The position numbers and the translations under genes were made by a program. Shown here piece after piece: positions 7,377 through 16,200 of a stretch of 55,428 bases of DNA; the first letter of the stretch is position 1; every line of letters starts with the position of its first letter. The notes under the pieces are model-generated. The model did not search any database. It saw nothing but the letters and a program-made list of their open reading frames with translations, and was not told the origin of the DNA. Origin of the DNA: Akkermansiaceae bacterium UBA5020 (GTDB lineage Bacteria; Verrucomicrobiota; Verrucomicrobiia; Verrucomicrobiales; DEV007); contig DGXY01000058.1 of assembly GCA_002396885.1 (NCBI GenBank), positions 1 to 55,428 on the forward strand, in the 5' to 3' direction.

Positions 7377-9143
7377 ATGGCCCGCTGGTTCCACAACCGT
7401 CCCTCCGAGAAATGCGACGACACCGAGATCAAGGTGGCGAACAAGCTCCGTCGCCTCAGCAAACGCTGGACGATACGCTGGGGCTTTTACTACGTGGACA
7501 ACAAGGGCATCCGCCGCGAGGGCGACTTTCTGATCTTCGACCCGATGCACGGGCTCCTCGTCCTCGAGGTAAAGGGAGATCGTTTTCGCCAGTTTGCCCC
7601 GACCGGCCGATGGGAGGGTGACCCGGAAAAGGACAAGGACCATCCCCTCTATCAGCTCGATCAGGAATACGACGGGGTCCTCAAGGCACTGGAGCAAACA
7701 GAACCGGGCTGGCGACCGGTCGCCAAGGCTCTCTGCCTGCCGAACGAAGTGATTCCCGAAGGGCAGAAATCGTGGCAGGGCATCCCCCGCGAGATGATCG
7801 TGGACGGGCGCGATCTGGAACGCTTCGACTCGATCTTCGCCCGATTCTTTGGCGAGGAGCCACCACGCGACATCCAGAAACACCGCGAGGTCTTCCTCGA
7901 GACCTACGGAAAGGGCGGACGTCCCGAAGAGATCAAGCACTTCATCGACCACAACGAGATCCTCTTCCGCAAACAGCTCACCCGGCAGTATCAGCTCCTC
8001 GACATCCTCGAAGGCAATCAACAGCTCTTCATCGAGGGTGGTGCCGGGACCGGCAAGACGTGGAATGCGGTCGAGAAAGCGGTGCGGCTCGCTGAGAAGG
8101 ATGAGGGGGCGCAGGTCCTGCTCCTCTGCTACAACATCGCCCTGAGCCGGTTTTTGCGCGACCTCGTCTCGCGGCGAACACTCGAGCGAGGGACGATCAT
8201 GGTCTATCAATGGGAGGAGTTGGCCCATCACCTCCTCGGTGCCTGCGGCATGGAAAGCGGGGCCCCGCCAGCGGAGGCCAGTCGCGAAGACAAGCTGCGA
8301 TACTACGATCAGGAACTCCCGGCCCTGCTCCTCGAGTGCGTGCGGGAAGCGGAATTCGCGGATCGCCTCCCCCGCTTCGATGCCCTTGTCGTGGATGAGG
8401 CCCAGGACCACGACACGGCTTTTCCTGACGCGGTCGGCAACAACAATACCAAAGGCGAATGCGGCTGGTGGTCCATTTATATTGCCCTGCTGCGCGAGGG
8501 CACCAAAGCTCCCATCGCGCTCTTCTACGACACCGCGCAACGCCCGCCCTTCCGCGGTCGCGGAGGGTTCGACGCTCGCCTCATCGCGGGGCAGCTCAGC
8601 CAGCCGGCCTTTGCCCGTCTCCCTCACGCCCTGCGTTACACCCAGCCGATCTATGATTTCCTCCAGACCCTGAAATCGCCCGGCACCGAAGGTCTCGTCG
8701 CCCAGCTCAGTGAACCCGACGATCTACCCGAAGGTCCCGAGGTGATCACGGTGGATCTCAAGGAAGCGGGAACTGAGGAGGTGCGGGCAGAAGTCACGAG
8801 GATCATTGCCAGCTGGGTCGAGATCGGCTATTGCCTCCCCGAAGACGTCCTGATCCTGCACACCCGGACCGAACTCAAGAGCAGCGTCCTGGGAGCCTGC
8901 GAGACCATCGCCGGACTCCCTCTCGTCGAATACGGCACCCCGCCGGAAGACGGTAAGAAAGCGATCCGCCACCTTTCCATCAACCGCGCCAAAGGTCTCG
9001 ACGCCCTCGCCGTGATCATGGTCGGTGCCGAGCCCTTTCAGAAGATCCGCAAGGTCGACAACCAATACACCTACTTCATGGGCGCGAGCCGGGCCAAGCA
9101 GTTGCTGGCGATCGTGCATGGCCCTGCGGCAACTGCCCGATGA
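7377..9143 (+). CDS. NERD-domain nuclease fused to UvrD-type helicase
   Basis: With the start at ATG 7377 the protein has 588 residues; an in-frame ATG at 7275 would add 34 poorly structured residues. Residues 10-110 form a NERD domain of the restriction-endonuclease fold with a D50...E64-V-K66 active site (EGDFLIFD, LVLEVKGD). Then comes an SF1 helicase core: Walker A GGAGTGKT with K227, Walker B VDEAQD at 339-344, and C-terminal motifs including HLSINRAKGLDALAVIMVGAEPF and the FMGASRAKQLL motif VI region. NERD-helicase fusions are thought to act in DNA processing and some are antiphage. It is divergent from the small gene/kinase/HNH operon, with about 130 bp between the starts. Confidence 0.88.
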   Translation: MARWFHNRPSEKCDDTEIKVANKLRRLSKRWTIRWGFYYVDNKGIRREGDFLIFDPMHGLLVLEVKGDRFRQFAPTGRWEGDPEKDKDHPLYQLDQEYDGVLKALEQTEPGWRPVAKALCLPNEVIPEGQKSWQGIPREMIVDGRDLERFDSIFARFFGEEPPRDIQKHREVFLETYGKGGRPEEIKHFIDHNEILFRKQLTRQYQLLDILEGNQQLFIEGGAGTGKTWNAVEKAVRLAEKDEGAQVLLLCYNIALSRFLRDLVSRRTLERGTIMVYQWEELAHHLLGACGMESGAPPAEASREDKLRYYDQELPALLLECVREAEFADRLPRFDALVVDEAQDHDTAFPDAVGNNNTKGECGWWSIYIALLREGTKAPIALFYDTAQRPPFRGRGGFDARLIAGQLSQPAFARLPHALRYTQPIYDFLQTLKSPGTEGLVAQLSEPDDLPEGPEVITVDLKEAGTEEVRAEVTRIIASWVEIGYCLPEDVLILHTRTELKSSVLGACETIAGLPLVEYGTPPEDGKKAIRHLSINRAKGLDALAVIMVGAEPFQKIRKVDNQYTYFMGASRAKQLLAIVHGPAATAR

Positions 9144-9306
9144 CTCGCTATCAGATCTGAAAGGCAGCCTGCCTCCGGGATCCGGAAAGGAAGGGAGCTT
9201 TCGTACCGGGATTTCATCGAAGTGAACTTCCCAACGGAAAGGAGTGGGGAGTACTCGCCATTCGTCGATTTGGTTCATCTTAATGAATCGTTCGATGGGA
9301 GACTCG

Positions 9307-9349
9307 TTGATTCAGCGTGGTTTTCGGTTAGATTTTCATCGAGATGAAA
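9307..9349 (+). promoter_or_regulatory. Candidate promoter and HipB operator
   Basis: A possible -35 (TTGATT, 9307-9312) and -10 (TAGATT, 9329-9334) are 16 bp apart. Overlapping the end of the -10 is a perfect 7-bp-arm dyad TTTCATC-GA-GATGAAA (9334-9349), ending 14 bp before the hipB ATG. A dyad there is where a HipB-type autorepressor would be expected to bind. This is inference from position and symmetry; the sequence differs from the E. coli hip operator. Confidence 0.45.
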
Positions 9350-9363
9350 CTTTTGATGCAGCC

Positions 9364-9615
9364 ATGAGTCCGGAGGAGCTAGGAAGAATCCTGCGCCAGC
9401 GCCGCAAGTCGGCCGGTATCACGCAGCGGGACCTCGCGGCCTTGAGCGCGCTGGGAGTGCACACCCTGAGCGATCTGGAGTCGGGCAAGGGCAATCCGAC
9501 CCTGGATGTGCTTTCCCGGGTTTGCGGGGTGTTGGGCTTGGAAATCCGGCTGGGTCCGCGGCAGATCGCCGGGTTCGTTCCCGCCGACACGGGTGACGGG
9601 ACCACGAACGAATGA
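9364..9615 (+). CDS. hipB: HipB-like XRE-family DNA-binding protein
   Basis: This 83-residue protein is one XRE helix-turn-helix domain (LGRILRQRRKSAGITQRDLAALSALGVHTLSDLESGKGNPTLDVLSRVCGVLGLEIRL) with a short polar tail. In HipBST systems HipB represses the operon and helps assemble the toxin-antitoxin complex. ATG 9364 is chosen because the domain begins at MSPEELG. The stop overlaps the next start (ATGA, 9612-9615), so the three genes are translationally coupled. A dyad lies just upstream. The frame is open to 9244, but the extra residues are unlike the family. Confidence 0.88.
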   Translation: MSPEELGRILRQRRKSAGITQRDLAALSALGVHTLSDLESGKGNPTLDVLSRVCGVLGLEIRLGPRQIAGFVPADTGDGTTNE

Positions 9616-9947
9616 GCAACCGTCGCAGAGGCTTGGTTAGGGTCAAGGGAATCGCGGCCGGTCTCCTCGAGGAAACGCCGTCGGGTTACCTCTTCACCTA
9701 CGATCCCGTCTATTTGGCAAGTGAAGACGCCGTAGCGGTCAGCCTCACCCTGCCCCTGCGGTCCGAGCCTTACGTCTCGCCACACCTCTTTCCCTTTTTC
9801 GAGGGCCTGCTCGCGGAGGGCAGTCTGCGGGAACTGCAGAGTCGGCTCCACAAGATCGATCTCGAAGACAGTTTCGGTCTTCTCCTCAAAACGGCGGCGT
9901 CCGACGTGATCGGTTGCGTGACCGTCGAACCCGTTTCCGGTGAATGA
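9612..9947 (+). CDS. hipS: HipS-like protein (separate HipA N-terminal subdomain)
   Basis: The 111 residues correspond to the N-terminal 'Couple_hipA' subdomain that is fused to the kinase in classical HipA: GYLFTYDPVYLASEDAVAVSLTLPLRSEPYVSPHLFPFFEGLLAEGS and SFGLLLKTAASDVIGCVTVEP. As a free small protein between hipB and the kinase gene it matches HipS of tripartite HipBST systems, where HipS, not HipB, is the main antitoxin. It overlaps both neighbours by ATGA. It is complete and has no DNA-binding region. Confidence 0.85.
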   Translation: MSNRRRGLVRVKGIAAGLLEETPSGYLFTYDPVYLASEDAVAVSLTLPLRSEPYVSPHLFPFFEGLLAEGSLRELQSRLHKIDLEDSFGLLLKTAASDVIGCVTVEPVSGE

Positions 9948-10954
9948 GTGCGTCCACGCCCTATCCTCCCGACCGGTGCCTGAGCACGCTGCGACCGACC
10001 AAGGGGCAAGCCTGGAGCCGGGGCGCGGTAGAGCACTTGTGGAATGGGCGCAAGGTCTCGCCCACTCTCACCTTCGACCTGCCAGAATTCCATCGCTTCC
10101 GTCTGGAGCGTTCGGACCGCATCTCGCTCTCCGGAGTGCAGGACAAGATCTCGGTCAAACTCGAGCGCGGTCATCTCGTGCCGACGGAAACGGATGGGGA
10201 GTATCTGCTCAAGCCGATGCCATCGACGCCCGGCCTGTCTTTCCAAAGCGACATCCCGGCCAACGAGCATCTCACGATGCAGCTCGCCGGTCAGATCGCG
10301 GGAATCGCGACGCCACCGAACGGACTCGTTTTCTTTCCGGACGGATCGCCCGCCTACGTGGTGAAACGCTTCGACCGGGATGCGGTGACGGGGCGAAAGC
10401 GGTCACAGGAGGATTTCTGCCAACTGTCGGGCCGCAGCCGTGAAACTCACGGACGGAACTTCAAATACGATGGCAGCTACGCGGAAATCGGTCGGGTCCT
10501 GGAGCGTTACTGCCCGTCCTATGCGGTCGAAATCGAGAAGCTCTTCCTGCTGATCGTCTTCAACTACGCAGCGGGCAACGGCGACGCCCACTTCAAGAAC
10601 TTCTCCCTCGTGCCGACGCCGCTCGGGGACCATGTCCTCAGCCCAGCCTACGATCTCGTGAACACGCGGCTGCACCTGCGGCAGGAAAGCGCCCTCGCGC
10701 TGGAGCTGTTTGCCGATGAGTTCGAGACGGAGAGTTTCAAACAAAACGGGTTCCATCGTCGCGAGGACTTTCGGGAGCTGGCGAGGCGATTCCGACTGAA
10801 ACCGGAGCGAGCCGAACGCCTCCTCGACCGGGTGGCCGGACTCGATGCGAAGGCGGAGTCCCTTCTCGAAGTGTCCCTGCTTTCAGTGGAAGCAAGGGAG
10901 GGATACCGCCACATTCTCGCCGATCGGGCAAGGGCATTGCAGCGCCTTGATTAG
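9944..10954 (+). CDS. hipT: HipT-like Ser/Thr kinase toxin
   Basis: The 336-residue protein is a HipA-family kinase that lacks the N-terminal subdomain, which the preceding gene supplies. The Gly-rich loop region reads SLSGVQDKISVKL, with S61 and S63 in the place of the regulatory autophosphorylation serines of HipT. VVKRFDR follows, then the catalytic loop NGDAHFKNFSL (D214, N219) and the metal-binding SPAYDLV (D237). Length is as in known HipT (about 335). HipT of E. coli phosphorylates tryptophanyl-tRNA synthetase; the target here is unknown. All kinase residues appear intact, so the toxin is probably functional. Confidence 0.87.
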   Translation: MSASTPYPPDRCLSTLRPTKGQAWSRGAVEHLWNGRKVSPTLTFDLPEFHRFRLERSDRISLSGVQDKISVKLERGHLVPTETDGEYLLKPMPSTPGLSFQSDIPANEHLTMQLAGQIAGIATPPNGLVFFPDGSPAYVVKRFDRDAVTGRKRSQEDFCQLSGRSRETHGRNFKYDGSYAEIGRVLERYCPSYAVEIEKLFLLIVFNYAAGNGDAHFKNFSLVPTPLGDHVLSPAYDLVNTRLHLRQESALALELFADEFETESFKQNGFHRREDFRELARRFRLKPERAERLLDRVAGLDAKAESLLEVSLLSVEAREGYRHILADRARALQRLD

Positions 10955-11131
10955 CTTTTTCGCCATGCCGGTGCTGCGCTGATAAGGCTTTCCATCAGCA
11001 CCCTTGTAGCAGGTGATAGAATTGGGGGATCGGGGCACTCTGCGGAGTGCTCGCCATCACTCGTCGGGTTCAACTCCCCTTTTTCACGGAGGCACCGAGA
11101 GCGAGCGCATCCCTCCCCAATTCTTCCCCCT
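10955..11131. other. Intergenic hairpin region after hipT
   Basis: The 177 bp between the converging hipT and acetyltransferase genes contain a hairpin GCACTC-TGCG-GAGTGC (11035-11050), followed by CTCGCCATCACTCGTCG. A related string, GAGTACTCGCCATTCGTCG, occurs before hipB at about 9249-9267. No gene is seen. Confidence 0.4.
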
Positions 11132-12325
11132 TCACCTCGGCAACCCTTCCTCGCTGCCGAGGGCGAGCTTGGCGATCTGGCGGAGTTGTTTCCTGGACTC
11201 GAGTCCGGCCCGGCGGAGGCGGTTGCGGAAGTCGTCGGGCATCAGGCGCACTGACCAGACGTGATAAGCCCTGTGGCCGGTGAAGCCGCGCTTGTATTCT
11301 TCGTCGCCGTCCAGAAGATCGAGGGTGTGCACGCCGTCTTCAGCGACCCAGCGGTCGATGCGTTTGAGGAGGAGGCATTTGCCGGGCGCGAGCCGCCCGA
11401 AACCCGCGTCGAAGGCGGTGAGATAGCCGTAGTAGCTTCCGCCGCGCACGAATCCGAAATCGACCGCGAGGAGGTCGCCGTAGAGCGTGAGAAAGGCGAG
11501 CTGGAATCCGCATTCGGGATCCTTCGCGACACGCCCGAAGAGGTCGATGAGGCGTTGATCGGCAAAGGGGCTTTCGCCATCCTCCGGGAAATGCCCGATG
11601 TGAAAGGCCGCCGCTTTCCAGAGATCATCGACGCGGATCTCGAAATCGCGCAGAATCGTGAGGCGCGCGTCGGGAGCCTCGCGCCCGAGGCGCTTCAAGG
11701 AGACACGGAAGTCCTCGCTGAGCTTCCGCGGCAGACCGCCGAGGTAGCCTTCGAGACCTCCCCGAAGGTCCGCGTAGGGACAGCGCGCAAAGGATTTCTC
11801 GAAGCAAAGGGAATGATCGGGCATCCCTCCCGCAGCGTGGAGCTGGCGGTAGAGCAGTCCCCGGCTCGAGAGCTTTTCAAAACGGCATTGTCCGCCGTAG
11901 CCCAGCGCCGCGACCCATTCCAGCACCGCCGCGAGCAAGGCGGCGATCTCGTCGCCATCGCGGGCGATGACATCCTGATAATCGCAGATGCGATCGGCCG
12001 CGAGTCGGATCGTTTTTCCTTCACGATAACACGGCAGAATCGCGACCGTCTCTCCGCCCCGACGCCATTCAAAAAGGAGGGGCCTCAAGCGACCGAGCGC
12101 GTGGGTGCAATACCAGGCGTGATTCCACGCAAAGGTTTGGAAAGGTGATGCCTCTGGAGCAGTGAGCCTACCCCAGGCGGATTCCAGTCCGTCGAGTGCC
12201 TCGAGGGCCGCGCCATCCTCGTGGACGAGGAGTTCGCCCGCCTTTTTCAGCGGCGATGTGGAACCCGATCCGGAAGCGAGACGCCCTTCCATTTCCATTA
12301 GTCGCACGCGGAAGGGCTCGCTCAT
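11132..12325 (-). CDS. GNAT-type acetyltransferase of the CelD/BcsL (FemAB-like) family
   Basis: The 397-residue cytosolic protein has the Acetyltransf_6 pattern: an N-terminal SPFQTFAWNHAWYCTHALGRLRPLLFEWRRGGETVAILPCY segment, a central helical region (LPRKLSEDFRVSLKRLGREAP) and a C-terminal GNAT fold (FGFVRGGSYYGYLTAFDAGFGRLAPGKCLLLKRIDRWVAEDGVHTLDLLDGDEEYKRGFTGH). Such proteins occur near polysaccharide biosynthesis genes and probably transfer acyl groups to sugars or peptides; the substrate here is unknown. ATG 12325 overlaps the stop of the upstream gene (ATGA), which fixes the start; the frame is open further upstream but is not family-like there. Confidence 0.8.
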   Translation of the reverse strand: MSEPFRVRLMEMEGRLASGSGSTSPLKKAGELLVHEDGAALEALDGLESAWGRLTAPEASPFQTFAWNHAWYCTHALGRLRPLLFEWRRGGETVAILPCYREGKTIRLAADRICDYQDVIARDGDEIAALLAAVLEWVAALGYGGQCRFEKLSSRGLLYRQLHAAGGMPDHSLCFEKSFARCPYADLRGGLEGYLGGLPRKLSEDFRVSLKRLGREAPDARLTILRDFEIRVDDLWKAAAFHIGHFPEDGESPFADQRLIDLFGRVAKDPECGFQLAFLTLYGDLLAVDFGFVRGGSYYGYLTAFDAGFGRLAPGKCLLLKRIDRWVAEDGVHTLDLLDGDEEYKRGFTGHRAYHVWSVRLMPDDFRNRLRRAGLESRKQLRQIAKLALGSEEGLPR

Positions 12326-12693
12326 TTTTTGAGTCCGACCGGCGCGGAGGAGCTGGGTGCGAAGGGGCGGTGCAGCCCGTCGATCCGCCACCCGGTTTTC
12401 TGTTTCAGCCGCCGGCTCGGACCGCCGAGATGGCGGAACTTGGCGGGTGGTTCGCCGAAGCAGTCGCGGTAGCTCGGAACAATCTCCCCCACGAGGATGC
12501 CACGACGGAGCCATTCCTTCTTCATCCCGCGACGTGGATCGGTCGTCGTCCTGGCCGCAACTCGCCACACTTCCTCCGCCTCTTCGATGGAAAGCCCTCC
12601 TCGGAACCACGCCGCCTCGATGGGGACGCAATTCACCGACAAGACTTTCCTCCCCACGGGGTCGCGGGAAGGAGGGCTGGAAAGGAAAGGCAT
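12322..12693 (-). CDS. Unknown protein translationally coupled to the acetyltransferase
   Basis: I do not recognise this 123-residue protein. It contains VNCVPIEAAWFRGGLSIEEA, a charged central part with RRGMKKEWLRRGILVGEIVPSYRDCFGEP and a Ser/Pro-rich tail. Its TGA overlaps the acetyltransferase ATG by 4 bp. An ATG at 12717 would add 8 residues, but that stretch is AT-rich and reads like a promoter region, so ATG 12693 is preferred. No signal peptide or membrane segment is seen. It is probably a partner of the acetyltransferase. Confidence 0.6.
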   Translation of the reverse strand: MPFLSSPPSRDPVGRKVLSVNCVPIEAAWFRGGLSIEEAEEVWRVAARTTTDPRRGMKKEWLRRGILVGEIVPSYRDCFGEPPAKFRHLGGPSRRLKQKTGWRIDGLHRPFAPSSSAPVGLKK

Positions 12694-12775
12694 GGGCTGA
12701 TTTATGAATTTTATCATTTTTGTGTTTTTTTACAAGAGTTTTCCAAGTCCCCTCCCCCGTCTTTCGGATCGACAA

Positions 12776-12787
12776 ATTCAATTGAAT
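12776..12787. promoter_or_regulatory. Palindrome in the divergent promoter region
   Basis: The perfect 12-bp palindrome ATTCAATTGAAT ends 19 bp before the cupin ATG, at the edge of an AT-rich stretch (12710-12745) that separates two divergent genes. It could be a regulator binding site. No further copies were noticed. Confidence 0.3.
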
Positions 12788-12806
12788 CCGGCATGCTCCG
12801 GCCCGG

Positions 12807-13145
12807 ATGCACCCCTCGAACCTCTTCGAAACGGTCCCGGCCCCGATGCCCGAAGAGCTCGTCGAGGTCCTCGCAGAAGGTCAAGGCCATGTCCGTATCG
12901 TCCGTCTCGTCTCGCACGGCCACGCCTCGGTCGATGGATTCTGGTATGATCAGGAAGAGCACGAATGGGTCTGCCTGCTTTCAGGAGGGGCGATGTTGAG
13001 CTTTGAAGATTCCGCCAGCGGAGAGGTGACGGTTGTCCCGATGAAGCCGGGTGACTGGCTCCACATCCCGCCGCACGCCAAGCATCGCGTCGAGTGCACT
13101 TCGGCGGGAGAGGCGACGGTGTGGCTGGCGGTGCATTGGGGGTGA
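12807..13145 (+). CDS. Cupin domain protein
   Basis: The 112-residue protein is a single cupin barrel. Motif 1 is HEWVCLLSGGAMLSFED and motif 2 PGDWLHIPPHAKHRVE, with likely metal ligands His in HEW, His in IPPHAKH, and acidic residues between. Small cupins of this form bind metals and small molecules or act as isomerases; the substrate cannot be told. The start at ATG 12807 places the family's N-terminal helix correctly. It is divergent from the acetyltransferase pair and about 100 bp upstream of the channel gene. Confidence 0.85.
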   Translation: MHPSNLFETVPAPMPEELVEVLAEGQGHVRIVRLVSHGHASVDGFWYDQEEHEWVCLLSGGAMLSFEDSASGEVTVVPMKPGDWLHIPPHAKHRVECTSAGEATVWLAVHWG

Positions 13146-13249
13146 GGGTCCAAATCATCCCCGGCTCCACCTCTCCGCCATCGCGGCGGTTACCCCACGG
13201 GTGATATCGCGCTCGTGGTATTTTCCGGCCGAGGATGTAGGTTGGGACA

Positions 13250-16200
13250 ATGTCCATGCCCCGACTGCGCGCTCTCCAAGCCCCTCTGCTTTTCTTGCTC
13301 GCCCTGCTCGCCCCGCCCCTCGCCGCGCAGACGGCCGGCCCGCCCTCATCGCTTCGCGAGAGTCCGCTCACGGCCGAACGGATTCGCAAATCGATGGAGG
13401 AGGTCAAAACCGACCCGTCGCTCGACGATTTCGCGAAAGAGACGTTGGGAAAACGCTATGAGGAAGCCCTTGCCAATCTCGAAGCTGCAGCAGGTTTCGT
13501 CGAGCAGGGGCAGTCGCTGAAAACGGGCGTCGAGCAGGGTCCCAACGAAACCTCGACGATCCGGAAAGAACTCGAAAACCGGCGCGCCGGTCGCCTCCCC
13601 GAAGGGGCCGACGCGAGCACCGACCTGACTGCCAACGCTGGGCCTGAGATCATCGATGCCAGACTCACCTCCGAGCGCACCCGCATCTCGGAGCTGACAC
13701 GCAAGGTCCGCGACGCGGAGACCGCCCTCACTGAACTCGAGGCCCGTCCCTCGACCAACCGCCAACGCATCGTCGCCGCGACGCGCGAACTTTCCGAGGC
13801 GGAGACGGGATTCACGAACTGGAAAAGCCTCGCGCCGGCGAATCCGAAGGAGCGCGCCGACTTCGCGGTCGACCAAACCCGTATCCGCATGCTCTGGGCC
13901 GAACTCGCGATGCTCGAGCAGGAATCGCTCTCCTTCGACAAGCGCCGCGACCTTCTCCAGGCCCGCCGCGATCTCGCCACTTCGGACCTCGGTTTTGCCC
14001 GCGAGAGGGCCACACGTCTCGAAACCCGCAGCGGCGAACTCGTCAGCGCCCGGATCACCGAAGCCGAGCGACTCATCACCCAGTTGGGCCTGCAATCGGT
14101 CTCGGGCGATCCGAAGATCCAGGAACTGGTAAAAGAAACGCGCGACCTCGCCCAGGCCAACCAAGCCCTCCTCGGCCGCATCGCCGCCGCCGATGCCACG
14201 AAAAACCAGGCGGAGGAAGATCTCGAGCGCCTCCGCCGTGAGTCGGAAAACATCCGCGCCCAGATCGCGATCGGCGGACTCGAGGATTCCTTCTCCGAGA
14301 TCGTCCTCGATTTGCGCCGCACCCTGCCGACACCCCAGAGTATGCGCGTCACCCTCAGCGAACGCCGCAAGGCCATCTCGACGGCCAGACTCGAGGCTTT
14401 CCGCGCCGATCGTGAACTCGATGCGCTCCCGTCGCCCGAGGGCCAGGTCGAGGAGTTGCTTGATCTCCTCCGCTCGAAGGGCGTGAGTGAGGACGATCTC
14501 GCGAAGCTGAGGACGGGACTCGCCGAGTTCGTCGCCAACCGGATCAAGCTGCGGCAGGATTCAATCGATGCGAACCGTCGCCTCGCCACCCTTCTCGGCG
14601 AAGCCGACCTCGTCGTGAGCGAGACGCTCGCCGAGGCCGACGATCTGCGAGATTATCTCGGCGAACGCCTCGTCTGGTCGGCGAGCGCTCCGCCCATCGG
14701 AAAAAACGCCTTCACCGGGCTGCGCACCGCCTTTATCACGCTCTTCGGTCCCGAGGCAATCCGGGAATATGGACGAGCCGTCGTGAGAATCCATCCGGGC
14801 AAGTGGCTCCTCGCCGTCATCCTCGCCGCCGTGCTCCTTTTCCCACGCCGCCGTCTGCGCCAAGGTCTCGCCGAAGCGGCCGCGCAGACGCGCCGCACCT
14901 CCTCCGATCAGATCGGAAATACGATCCAAGCCCTTACCATCTCGCTCTGGCTCGCCTTGCCGGTGCCGATCCTGCTTCTCTTTTTCGGCTGGGTTTTCAC
15001 GAGCGATCCCTTGAGCACCGGCACGACCTACGCCCTCGGCAAAGGGCTCATGGGTCCGTCGGCCCTCCTCGTCGTCTTGCGGTTTTCCTGCATTCTCTGC
15101 TGGCCCGGCGGTGTCGCCGAAGCCCATTTCCGGTGGAAACGCAAGGTCCTCGACCCGCTCCATCAAGGACTGATGGGCCTTATTTTCCTCTACCTGCCCG
15201 CCCACATTCTCCTGGCCATCTGGTGGTACAACGGAGGGGATCTCGCCGCCTTCCAAGGACCAGGCCGGCTCGTCTTCATCATCGCGATGCTCTCCCTCTC
15301 GGCCATCCTCCGGGCCTTCTTCAAGAGCAATACCGGCGTCCTCGCGCTGATGGAAAAGCCCACCTCTCGCTTTCTCAAACTGCGCCGCATCTGGACGACC
15401 TTTTTCATTCTCCTGCCAATCGCCCTCGCCATTCTCGCGGGAATGGGGCACTTCCTCACGGCCGTGGCCTTGGCCTACCTCATGCAGAAGACCGGCTTCG
15501 TGGTCTTTGCCGCCATCCTCATCTACGCAATCATCACCCGTTGGGCCGCGCTTCGCGGACGCCGCATGGCCCTCGCCGATGCCCTCGCCCAACGCGAGGC
15601 CAAACGGACCGAGAACTCCGGAGCGGATCCCGGCACCAAAACGGCCGCCGAGGAAGTCGATCCAAGCCTTCGCGAAGAAGTCATCCTGCCTCCGGAAGAC
15701 GACGGACCGATCGACTGGACCCTTGTCGGCGAACAGACCCGCCACCTCATCCGCGCCGTCGTCACCCTTGCTGCGCTCTTTGGATGCTGGCTGGCGTGGT
15801 CTGAGGCATTGCCCTCAATCAAATACCTCGACAGCCGCGACCTCTTTGCCGGCATCAGCATCAGCGACCTGATCTGGCTCGGGATCATCGGAATCATTAC
15901 CGGAATTGTTTTCCAGAACCTCCCCGGTCTCCTCGAGCTCGGATTTCTCCGCGCCCTCGAAGTCGAAAGTGGGGTGCGAAATGCGGTGATCACGCTGTGC
16001 CAGTACATCGTTATCGCCGTGGGCACGGCCATCGCCTTTCAGACGATCGGACTCGATTGGTCGCGCTTCGGCTGGGTCGCCGCCGCCCTTTCGGTCGGCC
16101 TCGGCTTCGGGCTTCAGGAGGTCGTCGCGAACTTCGTGAGCGGGCTCATCCTCCTCTTCGAACGCCCCATCCGCGTCGGCGACATCGTCACCGTCGGAGG

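Noticed and set aside
14561..15745. 394-codon open frame antisense to the mechanosensitive channel gene
   Set aside because: Very acidic, low-complexity translation typical of antisense frames in GC-rich DNA.
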